A stretch of DNA of 64,000 bases from Dyadobacter chenhuakuii (GTDB lineage Bacteria; Bacteroidota; Bacteroidia; Cytophagales; Spirosomataceae), in assembly GCF_023821985.2 (NCBI RefSeq), contig NZ_CP098805.1, forward strand, positions 4,584,501-4,648,500. The letters run 5' to 3'. Shown piece by piece: positions 25,444 through 34,851 of the stretch. The translations under genes and the position numbers were made by a program. The notes under the pieces were generated by a model. That model ran no database searches, was not told the origin of the DNA, and saw only the letters and a list, made by a program, of their open reading frames with translations. Position 1 is the first letter of the stretch. Each line of letters begins with the position of its first letter.

Positions 25444-26973
25444 CTACTTCCCATACAACTTCTTAGCAGCCGCTTCGTACTTATCGCCTGCACTCCACTG
25501 CGGAGCCACTTTCCGATCAGCAATTAAGCGAGTTGCATAAGCATAAGCCTGGCTGAATTTCAGTAAATAATTAAAATCAATCGTCTCAGGATTATCAGAA
25601 ACCTGGTGATAGTTTTTCATGATATCACCATTGAATTCTTTAAAACCAGGCGTGAATGTGGGTGCAGGGATTCCTTCTTTTGCAAAGTTCACATTATCCG
25701 AACGGTCGAATAGGCCTTGTTCCGGCGAAGGATCGGCAAAAATGCCCAGGCCGAATGCTTTGCAAGCCGCCTCGATCTCCGCCCGCGCTCCGGTCCGGTC
25801 TAAGCCCATTACAGAAACAATGGTTGTGTCATTGTAACCTGCGCCGTCCGAGTTAATGTTAAAAATACATTTGTTCAAAGGCATTAGCGGATGAGAAGCG
25901 TAATATTTGCTTCCCAGCAAGCCAATTTCCTCGCCTGTCAATGCGACAATCAGCACTGAGCGCTTCGGCGGATTTTTGGCAAGTGCCTCGGCAGCAGTGA
26001 GTAAAGCAACGGTTCCAAAAGCATTGTCCCGCGCTCCATTGAAAATGCTGTCCTCCGCTGTGTAAGGTTGTCCACCTTGCTTTCCTATGCCAATGTGGTC
26101 ATAGTGAGCACTTAATAACACATATTCTTCTTTCAGTTTTGGATCTGTCCCTGCAATGTAACCTACGACATTGTAGCTATTAACAGTCTGTGATTTCCGA
26201 CCGGAGGTTTTGAACTCAACCTCTTTCGCGGCCCGCAATGCCCGTGCATATTTGGCTTCTTTACCATTGATCCAAACGTGCGGAATAGATTTTTCAGCTC
26301 CTGTTCCCTCGATCAACGACAATTTCTCACCAGAAAAGTTTTTGGTTACTACATTCCAGGGGATAGGTGCATTGAACAATTCAATCACCGCAATGGCGCC
26401 TTTATCCATCGCCGTTTTACGCTTTTCATTGGAAGTGTTGATAATTTCACGCGGCGTCTGCGTCTCTGCTGTGCCGCTTTCCACCAGCACAATCTTACCT
26501 TTCACATCCAGATCTTTATAATCGTCCTGATTTTTAACGGCATTAACCAAACCAAAACTCGCATAAACGATGGGCGCCTTAACAGTCATCTCATCGCCAT
26601 TCATCAGGATCCAGTCCACGCCACTTTTCATCACCTCCGCATCCGCAATGATCTCCCCATTTCCATTAGCGCCCATTTTCTCAAAAGGGACATTCTGGAA
26701 ATAAGTCGAATTATTTGTCCCATTTCCCGGAACCGGCACCACGCCCAGCTTCCTGAACTGCTCCGCAATGTACCGCGCCGCCACGAGGTTCCCCTGTTCC
26801 CCAGTCCTGCGCCCCAACAATTCATCCGCCGCCAAAAACCGCATATGCGCTTCGGTATCGGCCTTTTTTATCTGGAATTCGGGAAGGGAGTTGGTTTTCT
26901 TTTGAGCGTAGGCTGAATGGTTCAATAAAGGCAGACAGCAAATAAACAGGAGGAAGTTTTTATTAAATTTCAT
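25444..26973 (-). CDS. M28 family zinc aminopeptidase, secreted
   Basis: A 509-aa protein with signal peptide (FLLFICCLPLLNHSAYAQ). A protease-associated (PA) domain lies at about 130-260 (VKGKIVLVESGTAETQ). The M28 catalytic domain follows with zinc ligands in SAHYDHIG, GARDNAFGTVALL, ALTGEEIGLLGS, and NINSDGAGYND. It releases N-terminal amino acids in the periplasm or outside, complementing the DPP-IV encoded nearby. Monocistronic minus-strand gene, closed by the repeat at 25357-25429. Confidence 0.93.
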   Translation of the reverse strand: MKFNKNFLLFICCLPLLNHSAYAQKKTNSLPEFQIKKADTEAHMRFLAADELLGRRTGEQGNLVAARYIAEQFRKLGVVPVPGNGTNNSTYFQNVPFEKMGANGNGEIIADAEVMKSGVDWILMNGDEMTVKAPIVYASFGLVNAVKNQDDYKDLDVKGKIVLVESGTAETQTPREIINTSNEKRKTAMDKGAIAVIELFNAPIPWNVVTKNFSGEKLSLIEGTGAEKSIPHVWINGKEAKYARALRAAKEVEFKTSGRKSQTVNSYNVVGYIAGTDPKLKEEYVLLSAHYDHIGIGKQGGQPYTAEDSIFNGARDNAFGTVALLTAAEALAKNPPKRSVLIVALTGEEIGLLGSKYYASHPLMPLNKCIFNINSDGAGYNDTTIVSVMGLDRTGARAEIEAACKAFGLGIFADPSPEQGLFDRSDNVNFAKEGIPAPTFTPGFKEFNGDIMKNYHQVSDNPETIDFNYLLKFSQAYAYATRLIADRKVAPQWSAGDKYEAAAKKLYGK

Positions 26974-27010
26974 GGAGAAACTAGGTGCTTTAACTTTGAA
27001 AATTTTTGAG

Positions 27011-27418
27011 TTACAATATGATAATGTCTAAGGGACTCATTTTCTGAATACGACGAAAATCTGACTTGTTATAAGTATAAAACACGTCGCAATTCAAGCT
27101 TTCCGCAACCGCTGCATGGAGACAATCATTAATGTGTTTGAAACCAATTGACTCAGACAGTTGCAAAGCTCTCGGCAAATGCTGCTTATGAATGCTTGTT
27201 ACATTCAGAGAAAGCAAATAATCAAGCTCATACTTAATTACATCGCTTTTCAAATCAAACCTTGCCAATCCATAACCAACTTCCTGAATGACAAGCGTAG
27301 AAATAACAAACTGATCCTCCGCAATTGCGCTCATTATCAGTTTGTTAGCTTGTTCGTGTTTTAGGGGATCTTGAATTACAGCATAATTAAAGATCACATC
27401 GGAGTCAAAATATTGCAT
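27011..27418 (-). CDS. PIN-domain ribonuclease toxin (VapC-like)
   Basis: A 135-aa PIN-fold protein. The acidic active-site residues are visible in order: FDSDVI near the N-terminus, QEVGYG around 45, HINDCLHAA around 95, and YNKSDFRRI near 115. Such proteins cut RNA or tRNA and are held inactive by a partner antitoxin. The gene lies 3 nt after the small upstream gene in the same direction, as in toxin-antitoxin operons. Confidence 0.85.
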   Translation of the reverse strand: MQYFDSDVIFNYAVIQDPLKHEQANKLIMSAIAEDQFVISTLVIQEVGYGLARFDLKSDVIKYELDYLLSLNVTSIHKQHLPRALQLSESIGFKHINDCLHAAVAESLNCDVFYTYNKSDFRRIQKMSPLDIIIL

Positions 27419-27421
27419 TAA

Positions 27422-27658
27422 CTATAAATTGATATCGCTGATCACTTCATTGAAATCCTTCTGATCCGAAATCACTTCGGAAGGACGATTTTTTCTGTGA
27501 TCGAGAAATCTTTTTACCTCCGCATGCTTTGATTCAGAGTGACTTGTCTCAATGTCTTCAACAATTATTTTCACGTCCCGCTTACCAAAAATAGACTTAA
27601 TAGATGTCAAAAACTTGGCATCGAGCTGAGATGTGTTGATTTGAATGGTGTGCTGCAT
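27422..27658 (-). CDS. Putative antitoxin of the PIN toxin
   Basis: A 78-aa protein: N-terminal strand-rich region (TIQINTSQLDAKFLTSIKSI, KRDVKIIVED) followed by a charged tail (AEVKRFLDHRKNRPSE) that probably wraps the toxin. No clear DNA-binding family recognised. Assigned by position, 3 nt upstream of the PIN gene, and by size. Confidence 0.7.
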   Translation of the reverse strand: MQHTIQINTSQLDAKFLTSIKSIFGKRDVKIIVEDIETSHSESKHAEVKRFLDHRKNRPSEVISDQKDFNEVISDINL

Positions 27659-27715
27659 AGCTGTATTTCTTGTTCTAACAAATATAGCATTTTCCGTAAT
27701 AAATAGAAATGGCTG

Positions 27716-28699
27716 CTAACGACCATTTAAAATCACCGCCGCTTCCTTCGCGAAGTATGTTAATATGCATTTTGCGCCGGCTCGGCGGATGCTGGTGAGG
27801 ACTTCCATCATGGCGCGGTCGCCGTCGAGCCAGCCGTTTGCTGCGGCGGCTTTTATCATGGCGTATTCGCCTGAGACGTTGTAGGCGGCGATGGGGATGT
27901 CGAAGTTTTCGTCCAGTTGGCGGATAATGTCGAGATAGGATAATGCGGGCTTAACCATCAGCATATCAGCGCCTTCTTCGAAGTCCAGCTGCGCTTCGAG
28001 CAATGCTTCGCGCTTGTTGGCCGGGTTCATTTGGTAGGTTTTTTTATCCCCGAATTTTGGTGCGGATTCCAATGCATCGCGGAAAGGTCCGTAGAATGCG
28101 CTGGCGTATTTGGCTGAGTAGGACATAATGCTTACGTCCGTAAAGCCATGATCGTCAAGATGTTTACGAATGTATCCAACGCGCCCGTCCATCATATCGC
28201 TCGGTCCCAGAATGTCGGCGCCTGCTTTGGCTTGCGCGAGTGACATGTTGCCCAGGATTTCCAATGTGGCGTCATTCAGGATCTTACCGTTTTCAACCAA
28301 ACCGTCGTGACCATCAGAGCTGTATGGGTCCATGGCAACGTCCGTCATGATGACGAGTTCGGGAAATTTCTCCTTGACAGCGGTGATCGCTTTGAGATAA
28401 AATGTGTGCTCCTGATGACTTTCAGAGGCAAAACGATCTTTTTTGCTTTCGGGATAATTAGGGAAAAGGTCAATGGCGCGGATGCCCAGGTCTGTCACTT
28501 CTTTCAGTTCTTCCAGCAAATTATCCAGCGAATAACGGTGGATGCCGGGCATGGATTTCACCTCAATTTTGAGGTTTGTGCCTTCCTGAACGAACATTGG
28601 ATAAATAAAATCAGAAACCTGAAGCGTCGTTTCCTGAACCAGATCCCTGATGGCAGAAGATTTTCTATTGCGTCGCGGACGACGGGTTATATTGATCAT
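27716..28699 (-). CDS. hemB: Porphobilinogen synthase (delta-aminolevulinate dehydratase)
   Basis: Condenses two 5-aminolevulinate molecules in heme and cobalamin synthesis. It has 327 aa. The two Schiff-base lysines are in MSYSAKYASAFYGPFRDA and DMLMVKPALSYLD. VAMDPYSSDGHDGLV is the metal-binding region; it lacks the Cys triad of Zn enzymes, which suggests a Mg-dependent type. The gene is alone on the minus strand, downstream of the response regulator gene. Confidence 0.96.
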   Translation of the reverse strand: MINITRRPRRNRKSSAIRDLVQETTLQVSDFIYPMFVQEGTNLKIEVKSMPGIHRYSLDNLLEELKEVTDLGIRAIDLFPNYPESKKDRFASESHQEHTFYLKAITAVKEKFPELVIMTDVAMDPYSSDGHDGLVENGKILNDATLEILGNMSLAQAKAGADILGPSDMMDGRVGYIRKHLDDHGFTDVSIMSYSAKYASAFYGPFRDALESAPKFGDKKTYQMNPANKREALLEAQLDFEEGADMLMVKPALSYLDIIRQLDENFDIPIAAYNVSGEYAMIKAAAANGWLDGDRAMMEVLTSIRRAGAKCILTYFAKEAAVILNGR

Positions 28700-28837
28700 G
28701 ATTGATTGGCTTGCGGCGATCAGCGGTCGGCTGTCGGCATTTTTACTATGTGACTAGGTAAAGAACCATCCGGAAAATGTTAGAGTTTCCGGCGAAAACG
28801 TTTTTTGAAATTCTTTACCCAAAATTAGAGGCCTGAA

Positions 28838-29524
28838 TCAGCCCACCATCAACTTGAAACCCTCGCCGTGCAGGTTCATGATTTGGATAGAAGTGTCCTC
28901 ACGGAGATATTTTCGCAATTTGGTAATGTAAACATCCATGCTCCGCGCATTGAAATAGGAATCATCACCCCAGATCGTTTTCAAAGCAAAACTGCGGCTG
29001 ATCGGCTGATTGAGATTTTGGCAAAACAATTTTAACAATTCCGACTCCTTACTAGTCAATCGCACCGATTTATCATTTGCAGAAAGCTGCTGATGGTCAT
29101 AATCAAATGTGTATTGACCCACCTGAAATGTCTTCGCTTCTTCCGGAGCGTCGGGCTGTTTTTTATAGCGGCGCAAAATGGCTTCAATGCGTAACAATAA
29201 CTCTTCCCTATCAAACGGTTTTGTTACATAATCATCTGCGCCCACCCGAAAACCCTGCATGGTGTCCTCTTTCATGGACTTTGCCGTTAAAAAGATAATG
29301 GGCACGTCACGACCGGTCATTCTCACTTCCTTAGCAAGAGAAAACCCATCTTTTTTAGGCATCATCACATCGAAAATGCAGAGGTCGTAGGATTTGTCTA
29401 CAAATGATTGCCAGCCTTTTTGCCCATCAGTAGCTAAATCGGTAGGAAAGCCTTTATCTATCAAATATTCCTGAAGCAAAGATCCCAGGTTGGCATCGTC
29501 CTCGACGAGTAAAAGATTCGGCAT
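28838..29524 (-). CDS. OmpR/PhoB-family response regulator (RprY-like)
   Basis: A 228-aa two-domain regulator. The receiver domain has LLVEDD, the phosphorylatable Asp in CIFDVMMPKKDGF, the Thr in IFLTAKS and the Lys in DYVTKPF. The winged-helix output domain covers ~135-228, ending in IMNLHGEGFKLMVG. It resembles Bacteroides RprY from memory. No histidine kinase is adjacent, so the partner is elsewhere or the gene is an orphan. Confidence 0.92.
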   Translation of the reverse strand: MPNLLLVEDDANLGSLLQEYLIDKGFPTDLATDGQKGWQSFVDKSYDLCIFDVMMPKKDGFSLAKEVRMTGRDVPIIFLTAKSMKEDTMQGFRVGADDYVTKPFDREELLLRIEAILRRYKKQPDAPEEAKTFQVGQYTFDYDHQQLSANDKSVRLTSKESELLKLFCQNLNQPISRSFALKTIWGDDSYFNARSMDVYITKLRKYLREDTSIQIMNLHGEGFKLMVG

Positions 29525-29587
29525 GGGGAAGGATAATTAAATTATGTTTGCAAGATAATATTGATAAACCTTCTTAACTCATAAAAA

Positions 29588-30607
29588 ATGTTAAAATTCC
29601 TACTTTGGATTGTTGGAATCATCGCGGTCCTGGGCATCGTTTACCTCGTCGGACCGAAAGTGCCGGAGGCGGAACTCACGCCCGTTTTGCCTGCGGTAAC
29701 CAGTAATTTGACCGCATTGGAACAAGAAATTAACCAAACCGAAAAAGCCACACCCAACATTAAACCCGATAATGAAGCCCGCATTATCTGGGCCGATTCG
29801 TCCAAAAAGCAGAAAACACCTTATAGCGTTGTCTACATTCACGGCTTTGGCGCCAGCTGGGCGGAGGGTGATCCTATTCATAAGGATTTAGCCAAAAAAT
29901 ACGGCGCGAACCTATACGTGGCGCGTATGCACGACGCCGGCATTGCGGATACGAACGCATTGAAGGATCTTACGCCTGAAAATTTCCTGGAAGGGGCAAA
30001 ACGCGCATTGGCGATTGGTAAAGTGCTGGGAGACAGCGTGATCATGATCGGGACATCTGCGGGAGGCTTGCTAACCACTTATCTCGCGGCCACCCATCCT
30101 GAAATCAAAGGCGTCGTGCTTTACTCGCCTTGTATTGAGGTCAAAAACTCAACATTAAAGCTCATTACGCGTCCCTGGGGCAAGCAGATTTTGCATAAAG
30201 CCATCGGCGAATACAGCAAGTCACGGGACAGCATTCCAGAGCGTGCGCAATTTTGGTTGCAGGGCTATCATACCAATGGCCTCATTACATTACAGCAAAT
30301 GATGGACGCTATTTCCCGGCCGGAGGTTTTTGAGAAAATCAAGATGCCAATTTTTGTGGGTTATTATTACAAAAACGAAGAGGAGCAGGATCAGGTGGTT
30401 TCGGTAAAAGCCATTGAAAAAATGTTCCCGGAGCTGGGCACGCCCGATAATCAGAAAGTTTTGAAAGCATTTCCCGAGAGCGGCGACCACGTAATTGCAT
30501 CCCGGTTGCGCTCGAAGGATCTGAAAAGCGTGTATGACGCCACAGACCAGTTTTTTCAGCAAAAGCTGCACCTTAAACCAGTAGAAAATAGCGTTTTACA
30601 GCCTTGA
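29588..30607 (+). CDS. Membrane-anchored alpha/beta hydrolase
   Basis: A 339-aa protein with one N-terminal membrane helix (LKFLLWIVGIIAVLGIVYLV), likely uncleaved. The hydrolase core has VYIHGFGASWAEG, the nucleophile elbow IGTSAGG (Ser), and a C-terminal SGDHVI with the likely catalytic His. Substrate unknown; carboxylesterase or lipase-type activity on the periplasmic side is plausible. It stands alone, divergent from the response regulator gene and 114 bp before fabI. Confidence 0.82.
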   Translation: MLKFLLWIVGIIAVLGIVYLVGPKVPEAELTPVLPAVTSNLTALEQEINQTEKATPNIKPDNEARIIWADSSKKQKTPYSVVYIHGFGASWAEGDPIHKDLAKKYGANLYVARMHDAGIADTNALKDLTPENFLEGAKRALAIGKVLGDSVIMIGTSAGGLLTTYLAATHPEIKGVVLYSPCIEVKNSTLKLITRPWGKQILHKAIGEYSKSRDSIPERAQFWLQGYHTNGLITLQQMMDAISRPEVFEKIKMPIFVGYYYKNEEEQDQVVSVKAIEKMFPELGTPDNQKVLKAFPESGDHVIASRLRSKDLKSVYDATDQFFQQKLHLKPVENSVLQP

Positions 30608-30721
30608 TTTAATGGCTTTCGAAAACCGGATCGGGCAAAGGATCTGGTTTAGGAAACCAAAAATGCTTTACTTTGCCGCCTTAAACGGACTATCCTAATT
30701 AATCAATTATAAAAGGAAAAC

Positions 30722-31543
30722 ATGGCTTACGGTTTATTAAAAGGAAAAAGAGGAATTATCTCAGGTGCATTGGATGAAAATTCCATCGCCTGGAAAGTCG
30801 CACTGAAAGCGAAAGAGGAAGGAGCCACATTCACATTGACCAACGCGCCGATTGCCATGCGAATGGGCGCAATCAATGATCTGGCCAAACAATGCGACGC
30901 ACAGATTATTCCCGCCGATGCCACTTCTGTTGAGGATATCGAAAATCTTTATACACAGTCCATGGAAATTCTGGGCGGAAAAATCGATTTCGTCCTGCAT
31001 TCGATAGGAATGTCTGTCAATGTTCGTAAAGGAAAATCCTATGGAGACCTGAACTACGAATGGATGCAAAAAGGCATTGATATTTCTGCAATTTCCCTAC
31101 ATAAATTTTTACAGGTTGGCGAAAAGCTGGACGCGATCAATGAGTGGGGATCGGTTGTAGCGTTATCCTACATTGCAGCACAGCGCACGTATTCTTTTTA
31201 TAGTGATATGGCGGAGGCCAAAGCGATGTTGGAAAGCATTGCACGCAGCTATGGCTACCGTTACGGAAAAGCGAAGAATGTTCGTGTAAACACCATTTCC
31301 CAGTCACCTACCAAAACAAAAGCTGGTTCAGGAATCGAAGGTTTTGATGCATTTTATGACTTTGCTGAGAAAATGAGTCCATTAGGAAACGCAACGGCCG
31401 ACGATTGCGCGAATTATGCAATCACACTGTTCTCCGATCTGACGAAATTTGTGACAATGCAAAATCTCTATCACGACGGTGGTTATTCGTCAACCGGGAT
31501 CTCAGAAGAGCTGGTTACAATGATCCAGAATCAGCATAAATAA
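30722..31543 (+). CDS. fabI: Enoyl-[acyl-carrier-protein] reductase (NADH)
   Basis: Final reduction step of fatty-acid elongation. It has 273 aa, an atypical SDR fold with the N-terminal GLLKGKRGIISGALDENSIAW and the Tyr-x6-Lys pair of FabI in YSDMAEAK. SQSPTKTKAGSGI corresponds to the substrate-binding loop. This is the target family of triclosan. Single gene with its own terminator. Confidence 0.96.
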   Translation: MAYGLLKGKRGIISGALDENSIAWKVALKAKEEGATFTLTNAPIAMRMGAINDLAKQCDAQIIPADATSVEDIENLYTQSMEILGGKIDFVLHSIGMSVNVRKGKSYGDLNYEWMQKGIDISAISLHKFLQVGEKLDAINEWGSVVALSYIAAQRTYSFYSDMAEAKAMLESIARSYGYRYGKAKNVRVNTISQSPTKTKAGSGIEGFDAFYDFAEKMSPLGNATADDCANYAITLFSDLTKFVTMQNLYHDGGYSSTGISEELVTMIQNQHK

Positions 31544-31562
31544 CATTTCACAAAATACATTG

Positions 31563-31605
31563 CAGAAACCCTTCAAGGCACACGTTTTGAGGGGTTTCTG
31601 TTTTT
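31563..31605 (+). terminator. Terminator after fabI
   Basis: CAGAAACCCTTCAA (31563-31576) pairs with TTGAGGGGTTTCTG (31587-31600), 14 pairs with one G-U, followed by TTTTT. A textbook intrinsic terminator 20 bp after the stop. Confidence 0.92.
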
Positions 31606-31687
31606 ATATAAAATAATGCAGCCGATCGTCCGTTTCGCGTTGTGTAATATTTGTGAACCAGTTAGTTTCGCTCAACAATTTAACCCT

Positions 31688-32503
31688 ATGGATTTAAAGG
31701 TGACTATGCCTGTTTGGAAGACTTTCAATGCACAGTGGAAGCTGCTGCTGCTATCGGTAATAATGCTTTCGCTGGGCTCCTGCGGAGGTGATAAAGAACA
31801 AGAAAAACCAGCCGCTCCGGATGCGCCGATGTACACATTGGTCTTTTTAGACAAAACGCAAAGTGTACATGTGGACAAGGCCTATGTTAACGATAAATAT
31901 CGCCAGGCGCTGACCGATATCATTGAAAATAACATGAAGAACAAGGGTGATAAGCTGGAAGTCTATTTTATACACGAAAACACATCCAAAGCCCGCGCAT
32001 TATCGCTTACTGTAAGAAGTGAAAAAGATAATGTAGAAGGCGTTAATGCCACAGACCGCGAAGGCATTGAAACCGCATTTCAGCTTTCGTTGCAAAAAGA
32101 AAAGGGAATCTATCTGAGACAATTGCTGGCCAAGCTTAATCAGCAAAATACAGGTGCTTCTAACCAATCGACCGACATTTGGGCGAGTTTGCCCGTCATT
32201 GCCAAAGCAGGCGAAAGCGGTTCGGAAGTAAAAGTCTACTATTTCAGCGACATGGTAGAAAGCGTAAAAGGCGCCGACCGCCGCGATTTCCACATCAAAC
32301 CCCCAAAATCCGACTCCGAAGCCGAGCAGGATGCGAAAGAGGACGTGAAACAATTGGAAAAATACACCATCGGCTCACCGCAGGTAACAATAGTCTCACC
32401 TTTCGAAGCCACCGCATCAAGCAAAGAAAACAACCCCCACGTCACACATTACTGGCAAACGTTATTTCAGGAACTGGGCGGGGTAAGTGTAGAGGAACTT
32501 TGA
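31688..32503 (+). CDS. Predicted lipoprotein with VWA-like domain
   Basis: A 271-aa protein: signal helix WKLLLLSVIMLSLGSC with the lipobox Cys, then a short acidic/proline linker. The body starts YTLVFLDKTQSV, resembling the DxSxS metal site of von Willebrand A domains with Thr replacing the first Ser. It continues with a strand-helix pattern (KLEVYFIHEN, EVKVYYFSDMVES). The start is either ATG 31688 or 31706. Its 3' end overlaps the minus-strand Uma2 gene by 37 nt. Function unknown. Confidence 0.65.
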   Translation: MDLKVTMPVWKTFNAQWKLLLLSVIMLSLGSCGGDKEQEKPAAPDAPMYTLVFLDKTQSVHVDKAYVNDKYRQALTDIIENNMKNKGDKLEVYFIHENTSKARALSLTVRSEKDNVEGVNATDREGIETAFQLSLQKEKGIYLRQLLAKLNQQNTGASNQSTDIWASLPVIAKAGESGSEVKVYYFSDMVESVKGADRRDFHIKPPKSDSEAEQDAKEDVKQLEKYTIGSPQVTIVSPFEATASSKENNPHVTHYWQTLFQELGGVSVEEL

Positions 32504-33156
32504 GAACCTAATATGTTTTGAAGTACTGTCAAATATTCTTTATTGTCAAAAATGGCTCTGATAGGAATTTGAAAGCCTTCAATTGCGAAGCTTCTCACAT
32601 CACCTTGTGCAGATTTTAGAATTAGCTGATATTCCTTTCCTAATAACTGATACTGCTCTAATGTTTCATGTTCTGGATCAATTATCCAGTATTCCCCAAT
32701 TCCGTGCGCTTGATAGTCCTGAAACTTCAAGCCGCGATCAATGGCTTCTGTGGAGTCGGAAAGTACTTTTATGACAAGGTCAGGCTCTGGGAAATACAGT
32801 TGATCATCGGTGAATTGAGCCGACTTTTTTTGGCGAAAAAAGCAAATGCCCGGCAGATAGTCATTGCGGGTTAACGAGATCATTAACCTTTGAGATCCGA
32901 CAAAACCGAGTTCCGACTTATCTACATATATATTGAGAAGACAGAGTAGCAATCCCGTCACTTGATTGTGTCGCATTGTTACATTTGACTGAACAACAAT
33001 TTCGCCATTGATAAATTCAACGTTGTCGTTTTCGGCGATGGCGTCATAAAATTTTAGCCGGTTTTCTTTCTCTCGGTCTAATGCAGATTTTATTTCTTCG
33101 ATAATAAGGTAAGCATCAGGCCGGTCTAAGATTTCAGAAATAATAGTGCTTCTCAT
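32467..33156 (-). CDS. Uma2-family (DUF820) PD-(D/E)xK-like protein, possibly inactive
   Basis: A 229-aa protein with the Uma2 architecture: NGEIVVQSNVTMRHN, then a strand region, then PDLVIKVLSDSTEAIDRGLKFQDYQ and GEYWIIDPE. In typical Uma2 proteins the metal-binding acids lie in a PD pair and in VEVLS. Here the first is LPG (Asp to Gly) and the second is VIKVLS (Glu to Lys), while the later Lys is kept. Nuclease activity is therefore doubtful. Comparison is from memory of the family. The gene converges on and overlaps the preceding lipoprotein. Confidence 0.8.
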   Translation of the reverse strand: MRSTIISEILDRPDAYLIIEEIKSALDREKENRLKFYDAIAENDNVEFINGEIVVQSNVTMRHNQVTGLLLCLLNIYVDKSELGFVGSQRLMISLTRNDYLPGICFFRQKKSAQFTDDQLYFPEPDLVIKVLSDSTEAIDRGLKFQDYQAHGIGEYWIIDPEHETLEQYQLLGKEYQLILKSAQGDVRSFAIEGFQIPIRAIFDNKEYLTVLQNILGSQSSSTLTPPSS

Positions 33157-33216
33157 ATCCTTTCTTATTAGTGTGTTTTCAAATTCAAAAATGTATATAA
33201 AAGTAGTTTTTAGCTC

Positions 33217-34758
33217 TTACCCAGCCCAATTCTCCCGATCCAGACTCCTATACTGAATCGCCTCAGCAAGATGCTGCACTTGAATGTCAGCGCTGCCGGC
33301 GAGGTCGGCAATGGTGCGGGAGACTTTTAGGATGCGGTCGTAGGCGCGGGCGGAGAGGCCTAGGCGTTCCATGGCGGTGCGAAGGAGGGCTTTTCCGGGG
33401 TCGGAGATAATGCATATTTCCTTGACCATTTCAGGCGACATCATGGCATTGGAATAAATTTCCTTATTATTCCTGAACCGTTCCGTCTGCATTTCGCGGG
33501 CTTTGATCACGCGGGCGCGGATCTGCTCGCTGCTCTCGGATTTGCGCGTGGAGGCAATCTGATCAAAGGAAACGGGGGTAACCTCTACGTGTAGATCAAT
33601 GCGGTCCAGGAGCGGGCCGCTGATTTTGTTGAGATATTTCTGAACAACGCCCGTTCCGCAAACACATTGCTTTTCAGGGTGATTGTAGTAGCCGCAGGGG
33701 CAAGGGTTCATGCTGGCGATAAGCATGAAATTGGCTGGAAACTCAACCGTCATTTTGGCTCTCGAAATCGTTACTTTCCGTTCTTCCAATGGTTGCCGCA
33801 TCACTTCCAGCACCGAACGTTTGAATTCGGGCAGCTCATCCAGGAATAGTACGCCATTATGAGACAGTGATATTTCTCCTGGCTGCGGAAAGCTCCCGCC
33901 GCCAACCAGCGCCACATCGCTGATAGAATGGTGTGGTGCCCGGAAAGGCCGCCTGGAAACGAGTGTAGCGCTTTTTCCAAGCTTACCGGCAACGGAGTGG
34001 ATTTTTGTTGTTTCCAAAGCTTCGGGCAAGCTCAGTGGCGGCAGAATGCTCGGGATACGCTTCGCTAACATTGTCTTCCCGGCTCCCGGCGGGCCGATCA
34101 TAATTGCATTGTGGCCGCCAGCGGCGGTAATTTCAAGCGCCCGCTTAATGTTCTCTTGTCCTTGAACGTGCTCAAAATCAGCATCGTACTCATTCTGCGA
34201 TGTGAAAAATAAATCACGCGTGTCCACAACGATGGGCTGAACATCGGATTTGCCTTCAAAAAAAGCAATGGCGTCCGCGAGGGTTTCCACAGGAATGACG
34301 TCAACATTGTTTACAATTGCAGCTTCATGCGCATTTTCGGCCGGTAGGATAAACCCTTTATAGCCTTGCTTGCGTGCTTCTATGGCAATCGGCAAGACAC
34401 CTTTGATGGGTCTTAAAATGCCATCCAGTGAAAGTTCTCCAAGAATAATGTAGTCTTCGAGATTGTGCCGGCAATTTAGCTGTTCCGAGGATTGGAGAAT
34501 GCAGAGCGCAATGGGCAGGTCATAGGCAGAGCCTTCTTTGCGGATGTCGGCCGGGGCGAGATTAACCACCAATTTTTGCCGCGGCATTTTGTAGCCATAA
34601 TATTTGAGCGAGGCTTCAACGCGCTGCTGGCTTTCTTTTACAGAACTATCGGCCAGCCCGACCATATAAAAGCCCATCCCCTGGGCCACATTTACTTCGA
34701 TCGTAGTGATCGTCGCATCCACGCCGTAAACGGCACTTCCGTAAGTTTTGGCAAGCAT
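33217..34758 (-). CDS. YifB/ComM-family Mg-chelatase-like AAA+ ATPase
   Basis: A 513-aa protein. The N-terminal ~170 residues have the Lon-protease-like fold of this family (VEVNVAQGMGFYMVGLAD ... ILGELSLDGILRPIKGVLP). A Mg-chelatase AAA+ domain follows with Walker A GPPGAGKTMLAKRI, Walker B LFLDELPEF and a zinc-binding CPCGYYNHPEKQCVCG insertion. The C-terminal helical bundle contains LSARAYDRILKVSRTIADLAG. ComM of Vibrio promotes branch migration during natural transformation, so a DNA-recombination role is likely. Isolated on the minus strand. Confidence 0.93.
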   Translation of the reverse strand: MLAKTYGSAVYGVDATITTIEVNVAQGMGFYMVGLADSSVKESQQRVEASLKYYGYKMPRQKLVVNLAPADIRKEGSAYDLPIALCILQSSEQLNCRHNLEDYIILGELSLDGILRPIKGVLPIAIEARKQGYKGFILPAENAHEAAIVNNVDVIPVETLADAIAFFEGKSDVQPIVVDTRDLFFTSQNEYDADFEHVQGQENIKRALEITAAGGHNAIMIGPPGAGKTMLAKRIPSILPPLSLPEALETTKIHSVAGKLGKSATLVSRRPFRAPHHSISDVALVGGGSFPQPGEISLSHNGVLFLDELPEFKRSVLEVMRQPLEERKVTISRAKMTVEFPANFMLIASMNPCPCGYYNHPEKQCVCGTGVVQKYLNKISGPLLDRIDLHVEVTPVSFDQIASTRKSESSEQIRARVIKAREMQTERFRNNKEIYSNAMMSPEMVKEICIISDPGKALLRTAMERLGLSARAYDRILKVSRTIADLAGSADIQVQHLAEAIQYRSLDRENWAG

Positions 34759-34851
34759 GTGTGTGTAGTTTAGTTTTTGGCAAAAATAGCAGGAAATCGG
34801 AAAAAGAAATCATTAATCCAATAATGCTTGCCAAAAACTGCTAACCACTTG

